A stretch of DNA of 64,000 nucleotides from Tidjanibacter sp. GTDB taxonomy: Bacteria > Bacteroidota > Bacteroidia > Bacteroidales > Rikenellaceae. Of this stretch, positions 25,022 through 37,713 are shown piece by piece. Under the pieces are notes generated by a model. The model saw only the letters and a list, made by a program, of their open reading frames with translations. It was not told the DNA's origin and made no database searches. Position numbers and translations under genes: made by a program. The stretch spans positions 62,001 through 126,000 of the forward strand of contig JAFQNC010000025.1 in assembly GCA_017396085.1 (NCBI GenBank), read 5' to 3'. Each line of letters begins with the position of its first letter. The first letter of the stretch is position 1.

Positions 25022-25140
25022 AAATTGAAAATGGAGAATTGAGAATTGAAAAAGTTGCGAGTAAGCGAGGGCAGAAAGGGACTTTAAGGGGCTTTAAGGG
25101 CCTTAAGGACTTTAAGGCCCTTAAAAAAAGACGTTAGACC
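25001..25140. repeat. Composite intergenic repeat: AATTGAGAATTGAAAATT, AAAGTTGCGAGTAAGCGAGG and TTAAGG modules
   Basis: In order: AT-rich GAATTGAGAATTGAAAATTG units (25001-25050), the module AAAGTTGCGAGTAAGCGAGG (25051-25070), TTAAGG units (25080-25125) and AAAAAAAGACGTTAGACC (25123-25140). The first two modules recur together at 47256-47374 and 57275-57329; the last two recur at 31513-31573 and, inverted, at 60108-60176. Confidence 0.85.
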
Positions 25141-25161
25141 ACAAAAAAGCAACAAACAAAA

Positions 25162-25177
25162 TCAGGCAATGGCCTGA
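25162..25177. promoter_or_regulatory. Short hairpin upstream of rbfA
   Basis: TCAGGC (25162-25167) pairs with GCCTGA (25172-25177) around AATG. It resembles the hairpin before the U32 gene (5327-5347), which has a different loop and compensating outer pairs. Confidence 0.45.
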
Positions 25178-25201
25178 ATTAAAAAGAGATAAAGTAAGAT
25201 A

Positions 25202-25555
25202 ATGGAAAACATTGCAGGAGAGAGCACGAGGCAGCAGAAGGTTGCCCGTCAGATACAGAAGGACATCAGCGAACTCTTTTTGAAGGAGTGTGCCGATTTG
25301 GTGAGGGGTGTGTTGGTGTCGGTAACGGCCGTGAGGGTTAGTCCCGACTTGGAGTATGCGAAGATTTATCTGAGCATTTTCCCCTTTGAGAAGCACGAGG
25401 AGGTGATGGCTCGCATTGAGGCTGATGCGTGGAAGGTGCGCAAGTTGCTTGGTGCGAGGATGCGCAACCAGTTGAGGGTTGTGCCCGAGATTACCTTCTT
25501 CTTGGACGACTCGTTGGAGTACATCGAGAACATCGACAACCTCTTGAAGAAGTAG
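25202..25555 (+). CDS. rbfA: 30S ribosome-binding factor A
   Basis: 117 residues, the usual length. RbfA binds the 30S subunit and helps mature the 5' end of 16S rRNA. Family marks are R-Q-Q-K-V-A-R-Q-I-Q-K-D-I near the N-terminus, V-T-A-V-R-V-S-P-D-L-E-Y-A-K-I-Y-L-S in the KH-like core and the C-terminal P-E-I-T-F-F-L-D-D-S-L. It is probably transcribed with the downstream ABC permease, which starts 86 bases later. Confidence 0.92.
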   Translation: MENIAGESTRQQKVARQIQKDISELFLKECADLVRGVLVSVTAVRVSPDLEYAKIYLSIFPFEKHEEVMARIEADAWKVRKLLGARMRNQLRVVPEITFFLDDSLEYIENIDNLLKK

Positions 25556-25640
25556 CGTGTTGGGTAGCGGAAGGTCTACACTCCCACCCACGCACCACAA
25601 GCCACACAAACGCACAAATGCAATAAGTTAGGACCACACG

Positions 25641-26891
25641 ATGCACCTACCACTACTATTTGCCCGCCGCTACCTGCGCTCCCGCAAGTCGTTCTCGGTG
25701 ATTAACACCACGACCACGGTGAGTTCGGTTGCCCTTGGTGTGGCTGTGGCGGCGATGGTGGTGCTGATGTCGGTGGTCAATGGCTTCAACTCACTGCTCA
25801 ACACCATTCACGACACCACGGAGGCCGACTTGGTGATTGCCCCTGCGAGGGGTGCGACCTTCCCTGTGGAGGAGTTGCCGAGGGGAGTGGTGGAGAGTGT
25901 TGAGGGCGTGGCAGCCTGCTCCTACTACCTTGAGGAGAGCATTATGGCCGAGTATGACGGTCGCCAAATGCCGGCCACGCTGCGAGGGGTGGATGAGCAC
26001 TACACGCAGGTGGTGCCTTTGGCCGACAGCGGTATGGTGTGGTATGGCGGTTGGCAGTTGGTGCACGGCGAGAGGCGCAAGGCGGTTGTGGGCTTCGATT
26101 TGGACAACCTCTTTGCAGATGGTTACTCGGTGCGCAATGCGGCTTTGCACGGCAAGTTGTCGGTCCACGCACTGCGCAGGGAGAACATCTCATCTTTGTT
26201 GCCTATTAGTGCCATACGCACGGTGGAGGTGGGCCACGCAGGCACACTCTCCGATGCGGCCACCGAACTCACCGGCCACCTGTTTGTGTCGCTCGATGTG
26301 GCCGAGGAGTTGCTCTCGGCCAAAGGCAGGGCCTCGGCGGTGGCCATAAGGCTCTCCTCGGGGGCGAAGATGGCGAGGGTGCAGAAGGAGTTGCAGGGTA
26401 CCGTGGGCGAGGGCTTTGTGGTGGAGAACCGCTACCAGCGCAACGAGGTGCTCTACAAGGCTATGAGGGTGGAGAAGGTGGCGATTTTCACCATACTGCT
26501 GCTGGTTACGCTCATTGCGGCCGTGTCGGTCATTGGCTCGCTGGTGATGCTGGTGATTGAGAAGCGCAACGACACCGCCACGCTCTATGCCATTGGCGCC
26601 CGCCACTCGTTTGTGCAAAGGGTGTTTACTTTGGAAGGGGTGCTGATTGGTTTGAGGGGCGCATTTTGGGGTATGATAGGTGGCCTTGCGGTCTGCTTTG
26701 CGCAGATGCAGTGGGGCCTCGTGAAGATGCCCGGGAGCACATTCCTTGTGGAGAACTACCCCGTGGAGGTGCATTGGGGCGATATTGTGGTGATTGTGGT
26801 GGCCGTTGTGGCGGTCAATTATGTGATAACAAAACTTACTGTTCGGAGGATGGTTCCGAAGATTAACAAACCCGATGAAACACGTTTTTAG
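25641..26891 (+). CDS. FtsX-family ABC transporter permease (LolC/E-like)
   Basis: 416 residues with four membrane segments: one near 25-50, a large periplasmic domain to about 265, then three near 275-300, 325-355 and 375-400. The N-terminal F-A-R-R-Y-L-R-S-R-K-S and the later T-L-Y-A-I-G-A-R motif, which contacts the ATPase, are typical of lipoprotein-releasing permeases. It may sort lipoproteins to the outer membrane; no ATPase gene is adjacent. It overlaps the next gene by 17 bases. Confidence 0.83.
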   Translation: MHLPLLFARRYLRSRKSFSVINTTTTVSSVALGVAVAAMVVLMSVVNGFNSLLNTIHDTTEADLVIAPARGATFPVEELPRGVVESVEGVAACSYYLEESIMAEYDGRQMPATLRGVDEHYTQVVPLADSGMVWYGGWQLVHGERRKAVVGFDLDNLFADGYSVRNAALHGKLSVHALRRENISSLLPISAIRTVEVGHAGTLSDAATELTGHLFVSLDVAEELLSAKGRASAVAIRLSSGAKMARVQKELQGTVGEGFVVENRYQRNEVLYKAMRVEKVAIFTILLLVTLIAAVSVIGSLVMLVIEKRNDTATLYAIGARHSFVQRVFTLEGVLIGLRGAFWGMIGGLAVCFAQMQWGLVKMPGSTFLVENYPVEVHWGDIVVIVVAVVAVNYVITKLTVRRMVPKINKPDETRF

Positions 26892-27825
26892 ATACATCGC
26901 TCTCTTGGCGACCGTGGCCCTTGTGGCGGTGGGTTGCTCAAAGAGCAAGATTATTCCCGACAGGGAGTTGGAGAACATCACAAGGGAGATGTTCCTTGTG
27001 AATGCCTATGCCAAGGCCCAAAGGGTGGACACCGACAGCCTCGACATCTACACCCCCATTCTGAACAAATATGGCTACACGCAAGAGGACTTTTTCAACA
27101 CCTTGGCCAACTTTCAGAAGCGCAAGAGTGCGAGGTTGAGCGATGTGATTGAGAACACCATCGCCTCACTGGAGTCTATGGCCGATGGGTATGAGCAGAA
27201 GTTGCGCAACCTCAACTACATCGACTCGCTGGCCAAGTCGATGTGTACGCGCGAGGTGTTGAGCGTGGACAAAATCAAGGTTAGGCGCCTGAGGGACACC
27301 ACCCGACTGTTCCTGTCGCTACCCATCAGAGATGTGGGCGAGTATGTGATTGCCTACAACTACCACATCGACACCCTCGACAAGAACACCCACCTGCAAA
27401 GCACCCAGTGGACCCTCACTGCGGACAGCGTGCGCAACCACTACCTGCGTACCTCCCTTGTTCACGGCGAGCGCAGGACCTACAAAACAACCCTCACGCC
27501 CAAGGCGGGTGCCACCGAGTACCACATCCAGTTTGCCGACTATGCCAAGCGTGAGGAGAAGCCCTACATAACGATTGACTCGGTGCGCATAACCTACATA
27601 CCGCCCACCGAGGAGGCCCTTGCACATATGGACTCCGTGATGCGTTTCAGACCGCAGGTGGAACTTTGCGACTCCATTGAGGTCTATGGGTCGTTGGACG
27701 CTGTGGTGCCAATGCTCTCGCGCGACTCGTTGGAGGCTATGGACAAGCGTGCCAAAGAGGCTGCCGAGGCAAAGAAAAAGGCCGAGGCAAAGAGCAAGAA
27801 GAACAAGAAGAAGAGTAAAAAATAA
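26875..27825 (+). CDS. DUF4296-type lipoprotein
   Basis: 316 residues; lipobox V-A-V-G-C at about 17-21. The segment I-P-D-R-E-L-E-N-I-T-R-E-M-F-L-V-N-A-Y (about 27-45), followed by I-L-N-K-Y-G-Y-T-Q-E-D-F, is the recognisable DUF4296 domain common in Bacteroidetes. The C-terminal 25 residues are a Lys/Ala/Glu-rich basic tail. It overlaps the permease gene, which suggests coupling. Function is unknown. Confidence 0.75.
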   Translation: MKHVFRYIALLATVALVAVGCSKSKIIPDRELENITREMFLVNAYAKAQRVDTDSLDIYTPILNKYGYTQEDFFNTLANFQKRKSARLSDVIENTIASLESMADGYEQKLRNLNYIDSLAKSMCTREVLSVDKIKVRRLRDTTRLFLSLPIRDVGEYVIAYNYHIDTLDKNTHLQSTQWTLTADSVRNHYLRTSLVHGERRTYKTTLTPKAGATEYHIQFADYAKREEKPYITIDSVRITYIPPTEEALAHMDSVMRFRPQVELCDSIEVYGSLDAVVPMLSRDSLEAMDKRAKEAAEAKKKAEAKSKKNKKKSKK

Positions 27826-27843
27826 AGATTGAGTATCCTAATT

Positions 27844-28440
27844 ATGTACACAAAAGAGGAAATCTACGACCCACAGACCACAGCCGAGCTGATGGAGCAC
27901 TACCACGCCATCCTCAAACTCCTCGGCGAGAACGCCGAGCGTGAGGGACTGCTGAAAACCCCCGAAAGGGTGGCCAAGTGTATGCAGTTTCTGACCAAAG
28001 GCTACAACGAGGACCCTGCGGAGATACTTCGCTCGGCCATCTTCAAGGAGGACTACAAGCAGATGGTCATCGTGAAGGACATCGAAATCTACTCGCTGTG
28101 CGAGCACCATATGCTACCCTTCTACGGCAAGGCTCACGTGGCCTACATCCCCAATGGGCAAATCACAGGGCTGTCGAAAATTCCACGCTGCGTGGAGAGT
28201 TTTGCCCGAAGGTTGCAGGTGCAGGAGAGGCTCACAATGCAGATTAGGGATTGCATCCAAGAAACACTCAACCCACTTGGTGTGGCCGTGGTAATTGAGG
28301 CCGCCCATATGTGTATGCAGATGAGGGGGGTGCAGAAGCAGAACTCCATCACCACCACCTCGGCCTTCAGTGGTGCCTTCCTCAACCAGCAGCTCACCCG
28401 CCAAGAGTTCCTCGACCTCATCGGGGCCAAATTGCATTGA
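27844..28440 (+). CDS. folE: GTP cyclohydrolase I
   Basis: 198 residues; converts GTP to dihydroneopterin triphosphate, first step of folate (and possibly queuosine) synthesis. The zinc-binding C-E-H-H-M-L-P-F and the later C-M-Q-M-R-G-V-Q-K, including its Cys ligand, are present, as is the active-site loop G-L-S-K-I-P-R. The ATG at 27844 is chosen over an in-frame TTG at 27829, which lies four bases after the previous stop. Confidence 0.94.
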   Translation: MYTKEEIYDPQTTAELMEHYHAILKLLGENAEREGLLKTPERVAKCMQFLTKGYNEDPAEILRSAIFKEDYKQMVIVKDIEIYSLCEHHMLPFYGKAHVAYIPNGQITGLSKIPRCVESFARRLQVQERLTMQIRDCIQETLNPLGVAVVIEAAHMCMQMRGVQKQNSITTTSAFSGAFLNQQLTRQEFLDLIGAKLH

Positions 28441-28519
28441 TGGTGGGAGTGGGCGGAGGTGTCCACAAAAAAACCAACCAATAACCAGTCAGAGAATACC
28501 AACACTAAATAGACAAAAA

Positions 28520-31490
<2,971 letters not shown>

Positions 31491-31512
31491 AAGAGCAGAA
31501 AGAGCAGAAAGG

Positions 31513-31573
31513 GACTTTAATGGCCCTAAGGTCTTTAAGGCCCCTAAGGTCCTTAAAAAAAGACGTTGGACCA
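31513..31573. repeat. TTAAGG and GACGTTGGAC repeat modules inside the ATP synthase operon
   Basis: TTAAGG units (31513-31556), then AAAAAAAGACGTTGGACC. This dispersed repeat fills most of the atpD-atpC gap. Confidence 0.8.
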
Positions 31574-31589
31574 CAATAAAAACAAAAAA

Positions 31590-31835
31590 ATGAAACAGTT
31601 GCGGTTACACATAATTTCTCCGAGTGGGGAGATTTTTGGAGGCGAGGTGCTGCGGGTGTTGCTCCCCGGGGCGAAGGCTCCGTTTGTGGTGTTGCCGATG
31701 CACGCTCCGTTGATTTCTTCGCTCACGGCGGGGGTTATTCGCTACACCGAGGTGGGTGGCGAGGAGCACTCCGTGGAGGTGAGCGGCGGCTTTGTGGAGG
31801 TCAAGGATGACGTTGTGAGGGTTTGTACGGAGTAG
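31590..31835 (+). CDS. atpC: ATP synthase F1 subunit epsilon, short form
   Basis: 81 residues covering only the N-terminal beta-sandwich domain (I-I-S-P-S-G-E-I-F-G-G, M-H-A-P-L-I-S-S-L). The C-terminal helical hairpin that inhibits ATP hydrolysis in E. coli is absent, as usual in Bacteroidetes. The start at 31590 is chosen because codons upstream are in the repeat. Confidence 0.9.
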   Translation: MKQLRLHIISPSGEIFGGEVLRVLLPGAKAPFVVLPMHAPLISSLTAGVIRYTEVGGEEHSVEVSGGFVEVKDDVVRVCTE

Positions 31836-31857
31836 GTGCGAAAAACGAGTAAGAGAT

Positions 31858-32241
31858 ATGAAACTTGAAAGTGTAAGAGATGTTACTATGGCAATCACAG
31901 TGCTCTACGGAGTGCTGGTGATGGCCATTGCCAAGGTGTGGCCGGAGGCCTACACGCCTGTGATGTGGGTTGTGCCGGGCTTTTTCTACATCTATGAGGT
32001 GGTCTTCTTGTGGTTGCTGGGGCGCTACAAGCAGATGAAGGCCGACAAGGTGCTGACAACCTCAATGATTATGAGAGGTGTGAAGTTCATTGGTGTGGCG
32101 GCACTGATGGTTGTCTATGTGAAATTGGGGCTGGCGGGCAAGATACACTTCTTGCTCTACACCTTAATATATTATATACTGACCTCGGCGTGTGAGACGT
32201 GGTTGGTTAAGGTCTACAACCAAACTAAGGGAAAAGAGTAG
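31858..32241 (+). CDS. Membrane protein of the atp operon (AtpI-position)
   Basis: 127 residues with four predicted membrane helices (about 9-25, 33-55, 72-92 and 97-116). It sits between atpC and atpB, where an AtpI/AtpZ-like assembly factor is often found, but sequence similarity to AtpI is not evident to me. Role in Fo assembly is an inference from position. Confidence 0.75.
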   Translation: MKLESVRDVTMAITVLYGVLVMAIAKVWPEAYTPVMWVVPGFFYIYEVVFLWLLGRYKQMKADKVLTTSMIMRGVKFIGVAALMVVYVKLGLAGKIHFLLYTLIYYILTSACETWLVKVYNQTKGKE

Positions 32242-32244
32242 GTA

Positions 32245-33384
32245 ATGAAGAGGTGCTTGCAACATATCGTGCTGTGTGCGATGGTGCTCCTTTGTGGGGT
32301 GCTGTGCGGGCCGAGTGTGCTGGCAAGCGAGCCGCAGGTGCAGGCCACAACCACCGAGGAGCAGCCCACGGAGGGTGCCGAGTTGGACGTTGTGGGGCTG
32401 ATTTTCGACCACATTGGCGACAGCTACTCGTGGCACATTGCCACCATTGGCGGGCGACACGTGGAGATACCCCTACTCTGCATCGTGCGCTCGGCCGAGG
32501 GCAAGTGGCACGCCTTTTCATCGGCCAAAGTGGCGCACGGACACACCCACGAGGGCTTTTTCATCAACCACGAAGGGGAGAAGTGGAAGGGTAAACTTGT
32601 GGGGCGCAATGGCGAGGGCGAACTCTACCGCCCGATAGACCTGTCGATAACGAAAAATGCGGCGGGCGTGATGTTCAACTCACTGGTTGTCATTGTGATA
32701 ATCCTCGGTGTGGCGAGATGGTACCGCCGCCGAGAGTATGACATCAATGCTGTGCCACGTGGCTTTGTGGGTGCGGTGGAGATGTTGGTGATGAGCATTG
32801 AAGACGATGTTATCCGCCCCTCGGTGGGCAAGGACTACAAGCGTTACTCGCCCTACCTGCTGACCGCCTTCTTCTTCATCTTTGTGAGCAACCTGCTCGG
32901 CCTTGTGCCCATCTTCCCGGGTGGTGCAAACGTTACGGGCAACATAGCCGTAACACTTGTGCTGGCCTTGGCCACGATGTTTGCGGTGAATGTGTTTGGC
33001 AACAAGGAGTACTGGAAGGAGATACTATGGCCCGATGTGCCTGTGTGGATGAAGGTGCCCATCCCGCTGATGCCCGTGATAGAACTCTTCGGCATCATCT
33101 CGAAGCCATTTGCGCTCACCATCCGTCTGTTTGCCAACATTATGGCGGGCCACACGGTGCTCATTGCGCTGACCTGCTTGGTCTTCATCACGGTCAATAT
33201 GGGAGCAACGATGAATGGCGTGATGACGGTCTTTTCGGTGCTGCTGTCGGTCTTTATGCTGGTGTTGGAGGTGCTGGTGGCCTACATTCAGGCCTACGTG
33301 TTCACGATGCTCTCGGCAGTGTTCATCGGCCTCTCGCGCAAGGAGCACCACGCTGCCCACAAAACGGAGAAACAAAACAAATAA
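32245..33384 (+). CDS. atpB: ATP synthase Fo subunit a
   Basis: 379 residues. A signal-peptide-like start ends V-L-A-S, followed by an N-terminal extension of about 130 residues found in Bacteroidetes subunit a. The membrane part (from about 145) carries the essential Arg in I-R-L-F-A-N-I-M-A-G-H near 292. The proton half-channels lie between this Arg and the c-ring Glu. It starts three bases after the preceding gene. Confidence 0.94.
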   Translation: MKRCLQHIVLCAMVLLCGVLCGPSVLASEPQVQATTTEEQPTEGAELDVVGLIFDHIGDSYSWHIATIGGRHVEIPLLCIVRSAEGKWHAFSSAKVAHGHTHEGFFINHEGEKWKGKLVGRNGEGELYRPIDLSITKNAAGVMFNSLVVIVIILGVARWYRRREYDINAVPRGFVGAVEMLVMSIEDDVIRPSVGKDYKRYSPYLLTAFFFIFVSNLLGLVPIFPGGANVTGNIAVTLVLALATMFAVNVFGNKEYWKEILWPDVPVWMKVPIPLMPVIELFGIISKPFALTIRLFANIMAGHTVLIALTCLVFITVNMGATMNGVMTVFSVLLSVFMLVLEVLVAYIQAYVFTMLSAVFIGLSRKEHHAAHKTEKQNK

Positions 33385-33417
33385 ACATATACACAAACAA
33401 CTAAAACTCAAATCATT

Positions 33418-33660
33418 ATGTTAGCATTTATCACACTTTTGCAAGCAATCAACCTCGGTTCGGCAGTGGCTCCTCTGGGTGCAGCATTGGCCGTTTTAGC
33501 CGCCGCTTGGGGTATTGGTAAGATTGGCTCCAACGCTTTGGAGGCTATGGCTCGTCAGCCCGAGGCCGCAGGCTCGTTGCAGACGGCTATGATTGTGTCG
33601 GCTGCGCTCATCGAGGGTGCCACCCTCTTTGCCATTGTGGTCTGCCTGATGGCCCTCTAA
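33418..33660 (+). CDS. atpE: ATP synthase Fo subunit c
   Basis: 80 residues, two helices joined by the polar loop A-R-Q-P-E (45-49). Glu66 (L-I-E-G-A-T) is the ion-binding residue. The Gln and Ser that complete a sodium site in Na+-type c-rings are missing (Ile and Gly in their places), so protons are the expected ion. Confidence 0.95.
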   Translation: MLAFITLLQAINLGSAVAPLGAALAVLAAAWGIGKIGSNALEAMARQPEAAGSLQTAMIVSAALIEGATLFAIVVCLMAL

Positions 33661-33719
33661 GCCACGTGGCGGAGGTGGAATTACAACTGTAAAAAGAAGA
33701 ACAACAACAAGAAGGAAAA

Positions 33720-34232
33720 ATGTCGTTACTCACACCCGAATTAGGACTCCTGTTTTGGATGCTCCTCTCGTTCCTCATCGTGTTTGGTGTGCTTGCCAAG
33801 TTCGGCTTTCCGGTGATTACCGGAATGGTCGATAGGCGCCGTGAGCGCATCGAGGAGGGCCTTGCGGCAGCCAAAGAGGCCACCGAAAGGCTCCGAGGGG
33901 TGGAGCAGGAGGCTGCACAAATCATCGGCGAGGCCCAAAAGAGGCAGTCGGAGATTGTGGCCGGTGCGGTGGCCGATGGCAACCGCATCGTTGAGAACGC
34001 CCGCCAGAAGGCCGAGGCCGAGGCGGCAGCGAAGTTGGAGGCGGCTCTTTCCCAAATCGAAATCGAGAAGCAGAAGGCTCTGGGAGAGTTGCGCAGCGAG
34101 GTTGCAATGCTCTCCGTGGATGTGGCCGAGAAGGTGCTGCGCCAGAAGATGACGAGCGCCGAGACACAACACGACTACATCGACAGGCTCATTGGCGAGG
34201 CCGAGCAGAACTCCTCCAAGCCCAACGCTTAA
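33720..34232 (+). CDS. atpF: ATP synthase Fo subunit b
   Basis: 170 residues: an N-terminal membrane helix (about 9-30) and a long Ala/Glu/Arg-rich coiled coil that forms the peripheral stalk. The R-R-R-E-R-I-E-E-G-L segment at the start of the coil is typical. Confidence 0.93.
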   Translation: MSLLTPELGLLFWMLLSFLIVFGVLAKFGFPVITGMVDRRRERIEEGLAAAKEATERLRGVEQEAAQIIGEAQKRQSEIVAGAVADGNRIVENARQKAEAEAAAKLEAALSQIEIEKQKALGELRSEVAMLSVDVAEKVLRQKMTSAETQHDYIDRLIGEAEQNSSKPNA

Positions 34233-34256
34233 ACCACTAACGTAGAGACACATACT

Positions 34257-34829
34257 ATGAACGACAGCCTACTTGCAGGTCGCTATGCCAAAGCACTGCT
34301 TGCCCACGCCGACAGCCTTGGGCAGGCCGAGGCCCTCTACCCCATTATGGGTGAGTTGGCCCACGTGGCTATGGACTCCGCAGGGGTGGCGCAGGTACTC
34401 AAAAACCCCATCGTAGGAGGCGAAGAGAAGGTGCGCGTGGTTGTCGGAGCACTATGTGAGCGGGTGGCGTGTGAGGGCGAGAGCCGAATGTTGGTGGAGC
34501 GATTTGTCGGTTTGGTGGTGGGCCACCACAGGGAGCGTTGGCTGGGGCAGATGGCCCTCGGTTATGTGCGCCTCTACCGCAAGAGCCGTGGCATCGTGAG
34601 GGTAAACCTCACCACCACAGCCGAGCCCGAAGAGGCCCTTGTGGAACGCCTGCGCACTATGGTGGAGGAGCGCACAGGCGGGGTGGCCGAAATCAACACC
34701 CACATTCAGCCCTCCATTGAGGGTGGCTTCGTGTTGCAGGTAGACGACCTGCTACTGGATGCCTCCCTGAGGGGGCAGTTGGAGAAAATCCGCAAGGAGC
34801 TGCTCCGCAAGAACAAAACACTTGTATAA
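34257..34829 (+). CDS. atpH: ATP synthase F1 subunit delta
   Basis: 190 residues. N-terminal L-A-G-R-Y-A-K-A-L and the C-terminal E-G-G-F-V-L-Q-V-D-D-L-L-L-D-A-S-L-R-G-Q-L segment are diagnostic. Links F1 to the peripheral stalk. Starts 24 bases after atpF. Confidence 0.93.
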   Translation: MNDSLLAGRYAKALLAHADSLGQAEALYPIMGELAHVAMDSAGVAQVLKNPIVGGEEKVRVVVGALCERVACEGESRMLVERFVGLVVGHHRERWLGQMALGYVRLYRKSRGIVRVNLTTTAEPEEALVERLRTMVEERTGGVAEINTHIQPSIEGGFVLQVDDLLLDASLRGQLEKIRKELLRKNKTLV

Positions 34830-34923
34830 AAGAGAGAGTTGCACGTCCGTGCCGAAGTGGTTGTAGAGCCGAATGTGCTCCGACAATAAAGGACAACGGA
34901 TGTGCGACCAAAAAACACAAAAA

Positions 34924-36525
34924 ATGTCAGAAATCAGACCAAGCGAGGTGAGCCGAATGTTGCGTGAGCAGCTGGCAGGCATAGACACCGGAGTAAAATT
35001 TGAGGAGGTCGGCACCGTATTGCAGGTGAGCGATGGCGTGGCACGCATCTATGGACTCCAAAATGCCGAGAGTGGCGAGTTGTTGGAGTTTGAGGGAGGC
35101 GTGTCGGGCGTTGTGATGAACTTGGAAGAGGACAACGTGGGCGCTGTATTGCTCGGCCCCACCGACCACATTAAGGAGGGACAAACCGTAAGGCGCACCG
35201 AGAGGATTGTGTCGGTGGAGGTCAATGATAATGTGGTGGGCAGGGTTATCAGCCCCTTGGGTGAGCCCCTTGACGGCAGGGGCGACATCGAGGGCGAGAA
35301 GTTCCCGATGCCACTGGAGCGCAAAGCCCCCGGTGTAATCTTCCGTCAGCCCGTGAACGAGCCCCTGCAAACGGGACTCAAAGCCGTGGATGCAATGATA
35401 CCCATCGGCCGAGGCCAGAGGGAGCTCATCATTGGCGACCGACAGACCGGTAAGACCGCCATTGCCATCGACACCATCATCAACCAAAGGGACAACTACC
35501 TCAAAGGCGAGCCCGTCTATTGCATCTATGTGGCTGTGGGCCAGAAGGGTTCCACTGTGGCCAATATTGTGGCCACCCTGCGTGAGCGTGGGGCTATGGA
35601 GTACACCGTGGTGGTTGCCTCAACCGCCTCGGACCCCGCAGCATTGCAATACTTTGCGCCCTTTGCGGGTGCCGCCATTGGCGAGTGGTTCCGCGATACG
35701 GGCCGCCACGCATTGGTTGTGTATGACGACCTCTCCAAGCAGGCTGTCTCCTACCGCGAGGTGTCGCTCATCCTGCGCCGCCCTTCGGGTAGGGAGGCCT
35801 ACCCGGGCGACATCTTCTACCTCCACTCCCGACTGCTCGAAAGGGCTGCCAAGATTATCGCCAACGACACTGTGGCCGAGAAGATGAACGACCTGCCGGA
35901 GTGCCTGAGGGGTAAGGTCAAGGGTGGCGGCTCGCTCACCGCACTGCCCATCATCGAGACGCAAGCGGGCGATGTGTCGGCCTACATTCCCACCAACGTA
36001 ATTTCGATTACGGATGGTCAGATTTTCCTCGAAAGCGACCTCTTCAATCAGGGCGTAAGGCCCGCTATCAATGTGGGCATCTCGGTGTCGAGGGTGGGTG
36101 GCAACGCACAGATTAAGACGATGAAGAAGGTGGCCGGTACGCTCAAGATTGACCAAGCGCAATACCGTGAGTTGGAGGCCTTTACGAAGTTTGGTGGCGA
36201 CCTCGACCCCGTTACGGCCTACGTTATCGACAAGGGCCACAAGAACACCGAACTGCTCATCCAGCCCCAGTATGCACCAATGCCCGTGGAGGAGCAAATC
36301 GCTGTGCTCTACTGCGGTGTGAACGGACTGCTGAAGGAGGTGCCCACCGAGCAGGTGAGGAGGTTTGAGAAAGGCTTTTTGGAACTCCTGCGAGCCTCCC
36401 ACAGCGAGGATGTTCTGGGCAAACTGAAAGCGGGAGTGATTGACGATGAGGTTGTGGCCCGCATAAAAGAGGTGGCAGCCGAAACAATCACCGCCCTCAA
36501 CGCCTCTGCACCCTCGGCAATGTAG
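34924..36525 (+). CDS. atpA: ATP synthase F1 subunit alpha
   Basis: 533 residues; non-catalytic nucleotide-binding subunit. Walker A G-D-R-Q-T-G-K-T near 172 and the S-Y-R-E-V-S-L arginine-region motif are present. The ATG at 34924 gives the M-S-E-I-R-P-S-E-V start usual for the family. The 94-base gap after atpH holds no recognisable gene. Confidence 0.96.
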   Translation: MSEIRPSEVSRMLREQLAGIDTGVKFEEVGTVLQVSDGVARIYGLQNAESGELLEFEGGVSGVVMNLEEDNVGAVLLGPTDHIKEGQTVRRTERIVSVEVNDNVVGRVISPLGEPLDGRGDIEGEKFPMPLERKAPGVIFRQPVNEPLQTGLKAVDAMIPIGRGQRELIIGDRQTGKTAIAIDTIINQRDNYLKGEPVYCIYVAVGQKGSTVANIVATLRERGAMEYTVVVASTASDPAALQYFAPFAGAAIGEWFRDTGRHALVVYDDLSKQAVSYREVSLILRRPSGREAYPGDIFYLHSRLLERAAKIIANDTVAEKMNDLPECLRGKVKGGGSLTALPIIETQAGDVSAYIPTNVISITDGQIFLESDLFNQGVRPAINVGISVSRVGGNAQIKTMKKVAGTLKIDQAQYRELEAFTKFGGDLDPVTAYVIDKGHKNTELLIQPQYAPMPVEEQIAVLYCGVNGLLKEVPTEQVRRFEKGFLELLRASHSEDVLGKLKAGVIDDEVVARIKEVAAETITALNASAPSAM

Positions 36526-36568
36526 TAAACGAAACAAAAAACAATAACCACTCAACAAATTCCCTCTC

Positions 36569-37435
36569 GTGGCATCGCTTAAGGAGATAAAGGAACGCAT
36601 CGCATCGGTGCGCAGCACGCGCAAGATTACCTCGGCTATGAAGATGGTTGCGGCCGCCAAGTTGCACCGCACCCAGAGGGCCATAGGTGCGCTTGTGCCC
36701 TATGCCGATGAGTTGCAGGCGATTACCTCCCACCTTGTTGGTGGTGAGGGGGTGCCCCCCATTGCGTTGGCCACACAGCGCGAGGCCGTGGGCAGGGCAA
36801 CGGTGATTGCCTTTGCATCCAACGGCACCCTCTGCGGTGCCTACAATGGCAATGTGGTGCGCAAGGCAGCCGGAGTGGTCGGAGAGTGGCAACAGCAGGG
36901 GGCCGAGGTGGAGGTTGTGGCTGTGGGCGAACAACTCGCCAAGGGGCTGCACCGACTCGGCATCACCCCCGAAGAGGGCCACGAAGAGTTTGCCGACAGG
37001 CCCACCTACGAGATGGCCCAAAGGTTGGCCCGAAGGATGATGACGGCCTATGCCGAGGGGCACACCGACAGGGTGGATGTGGTCTACTACAAGTTCATTT
37101 CGGCCGGCACGCAAAGGCTTGTGTGCGAGCAACTTCTGCCCATAGAGATTGGCCCTGCCGCAGAGGAGGGCGCACGCACCACGGAGTACATTCTGGAGCC
37201 CGACCGCAAGGAGTTGATAGCCTCCATAGTGCCCCGACAAATAACCCTGAAAATCTATGCCGCAGCCCTCTCGGCTTCGGCCTCGGAACACGCTGCAAGG
37301 ATGATGGCGATGCAGGCGGCCACCGACAATGCCGACACCCTCATTGCCGACCTCGCCCTTGAATACAACAAGCAACGCCAGCAGGCCATCACCACCGAAT
37401 TGCTCGATATTATGGGCGGCCAAAATGGTCGATAA
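36569..37435 (+). CDS. atpG: ATP synthase F1 subunit gamma
   Basis: 288 residues; central rotor. Starts with GTG (36569), giving M-A-S-L-K-E-I-K-E-R-I-A-S-V, the conserved coiled-coil N-terminus; K-I-T-S-A-M-K-M-V-A follows. The C-terminal helix A-M-Q-A-A-T-D-N-A-D pairs with it. Last gene of the operon. A weak inverted repeat at 37438-37470 could end transcription but lacks a T run on the plus strand. Confidence 0.94.
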   Translation: MASLKEIKERIASVRSTRKITSAMKMVAAAKLHRTQRAIGALVPYADELQAITSHLVGGEGVPPIALATQREAVGRATVIAFASNGTLCGAYNGNVVRKAAGVVGEWQQQGAEVEVVAVGEQLAKGLHRLGITPEEGHEEFADRPTYEMAQRLARRMMTAYAEGHTDRVDVVYYKFISAGTQRLVCEQLLPIEIGPAAEEGARTTEYILEPDRKELIASIVPRQITLKIYAAALSASASEHAARMMAMQAATDNADTLIADLALEYNKQRQQAITTELLDIMGGQNGR

Positions 37436-37713
37436 ATCCCCTCTTTGCTCTTTTTTGCCACAAAAGAGGGTCCGTGTGTTCTATTTTTCTTATATTTGTG
37501 TGCCAATTTTCCGAGTGCGTAAAAATTTGTGTTAAAATTGTACGTTTTTTGTGGAAAAACCACCAATTCCAACGTTGCATTTTTTGGTAAACCACTACAT
37601 TTGTTTTGGAAAGTTGCACCCCAAGAGGGTTAAAGACGATGCCGTAAGGGTGCACGTTTGAGCAAACCCTTCGCCCACAGCACACACCATAACGACCGCA
37701 AAACCATTTAGTT

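Noticed and set aside
33418..33660. Sodium-type ATP synthase c subunit
   Set aside because: The Gln and Ser ligands beside the ion-binding Glu are replaced by Ile and Gly.
37438..37470. Strong terminator after atpG
   Set aside because: The inverted repeat has a bulge and no T run after it; at most a weak terminator.
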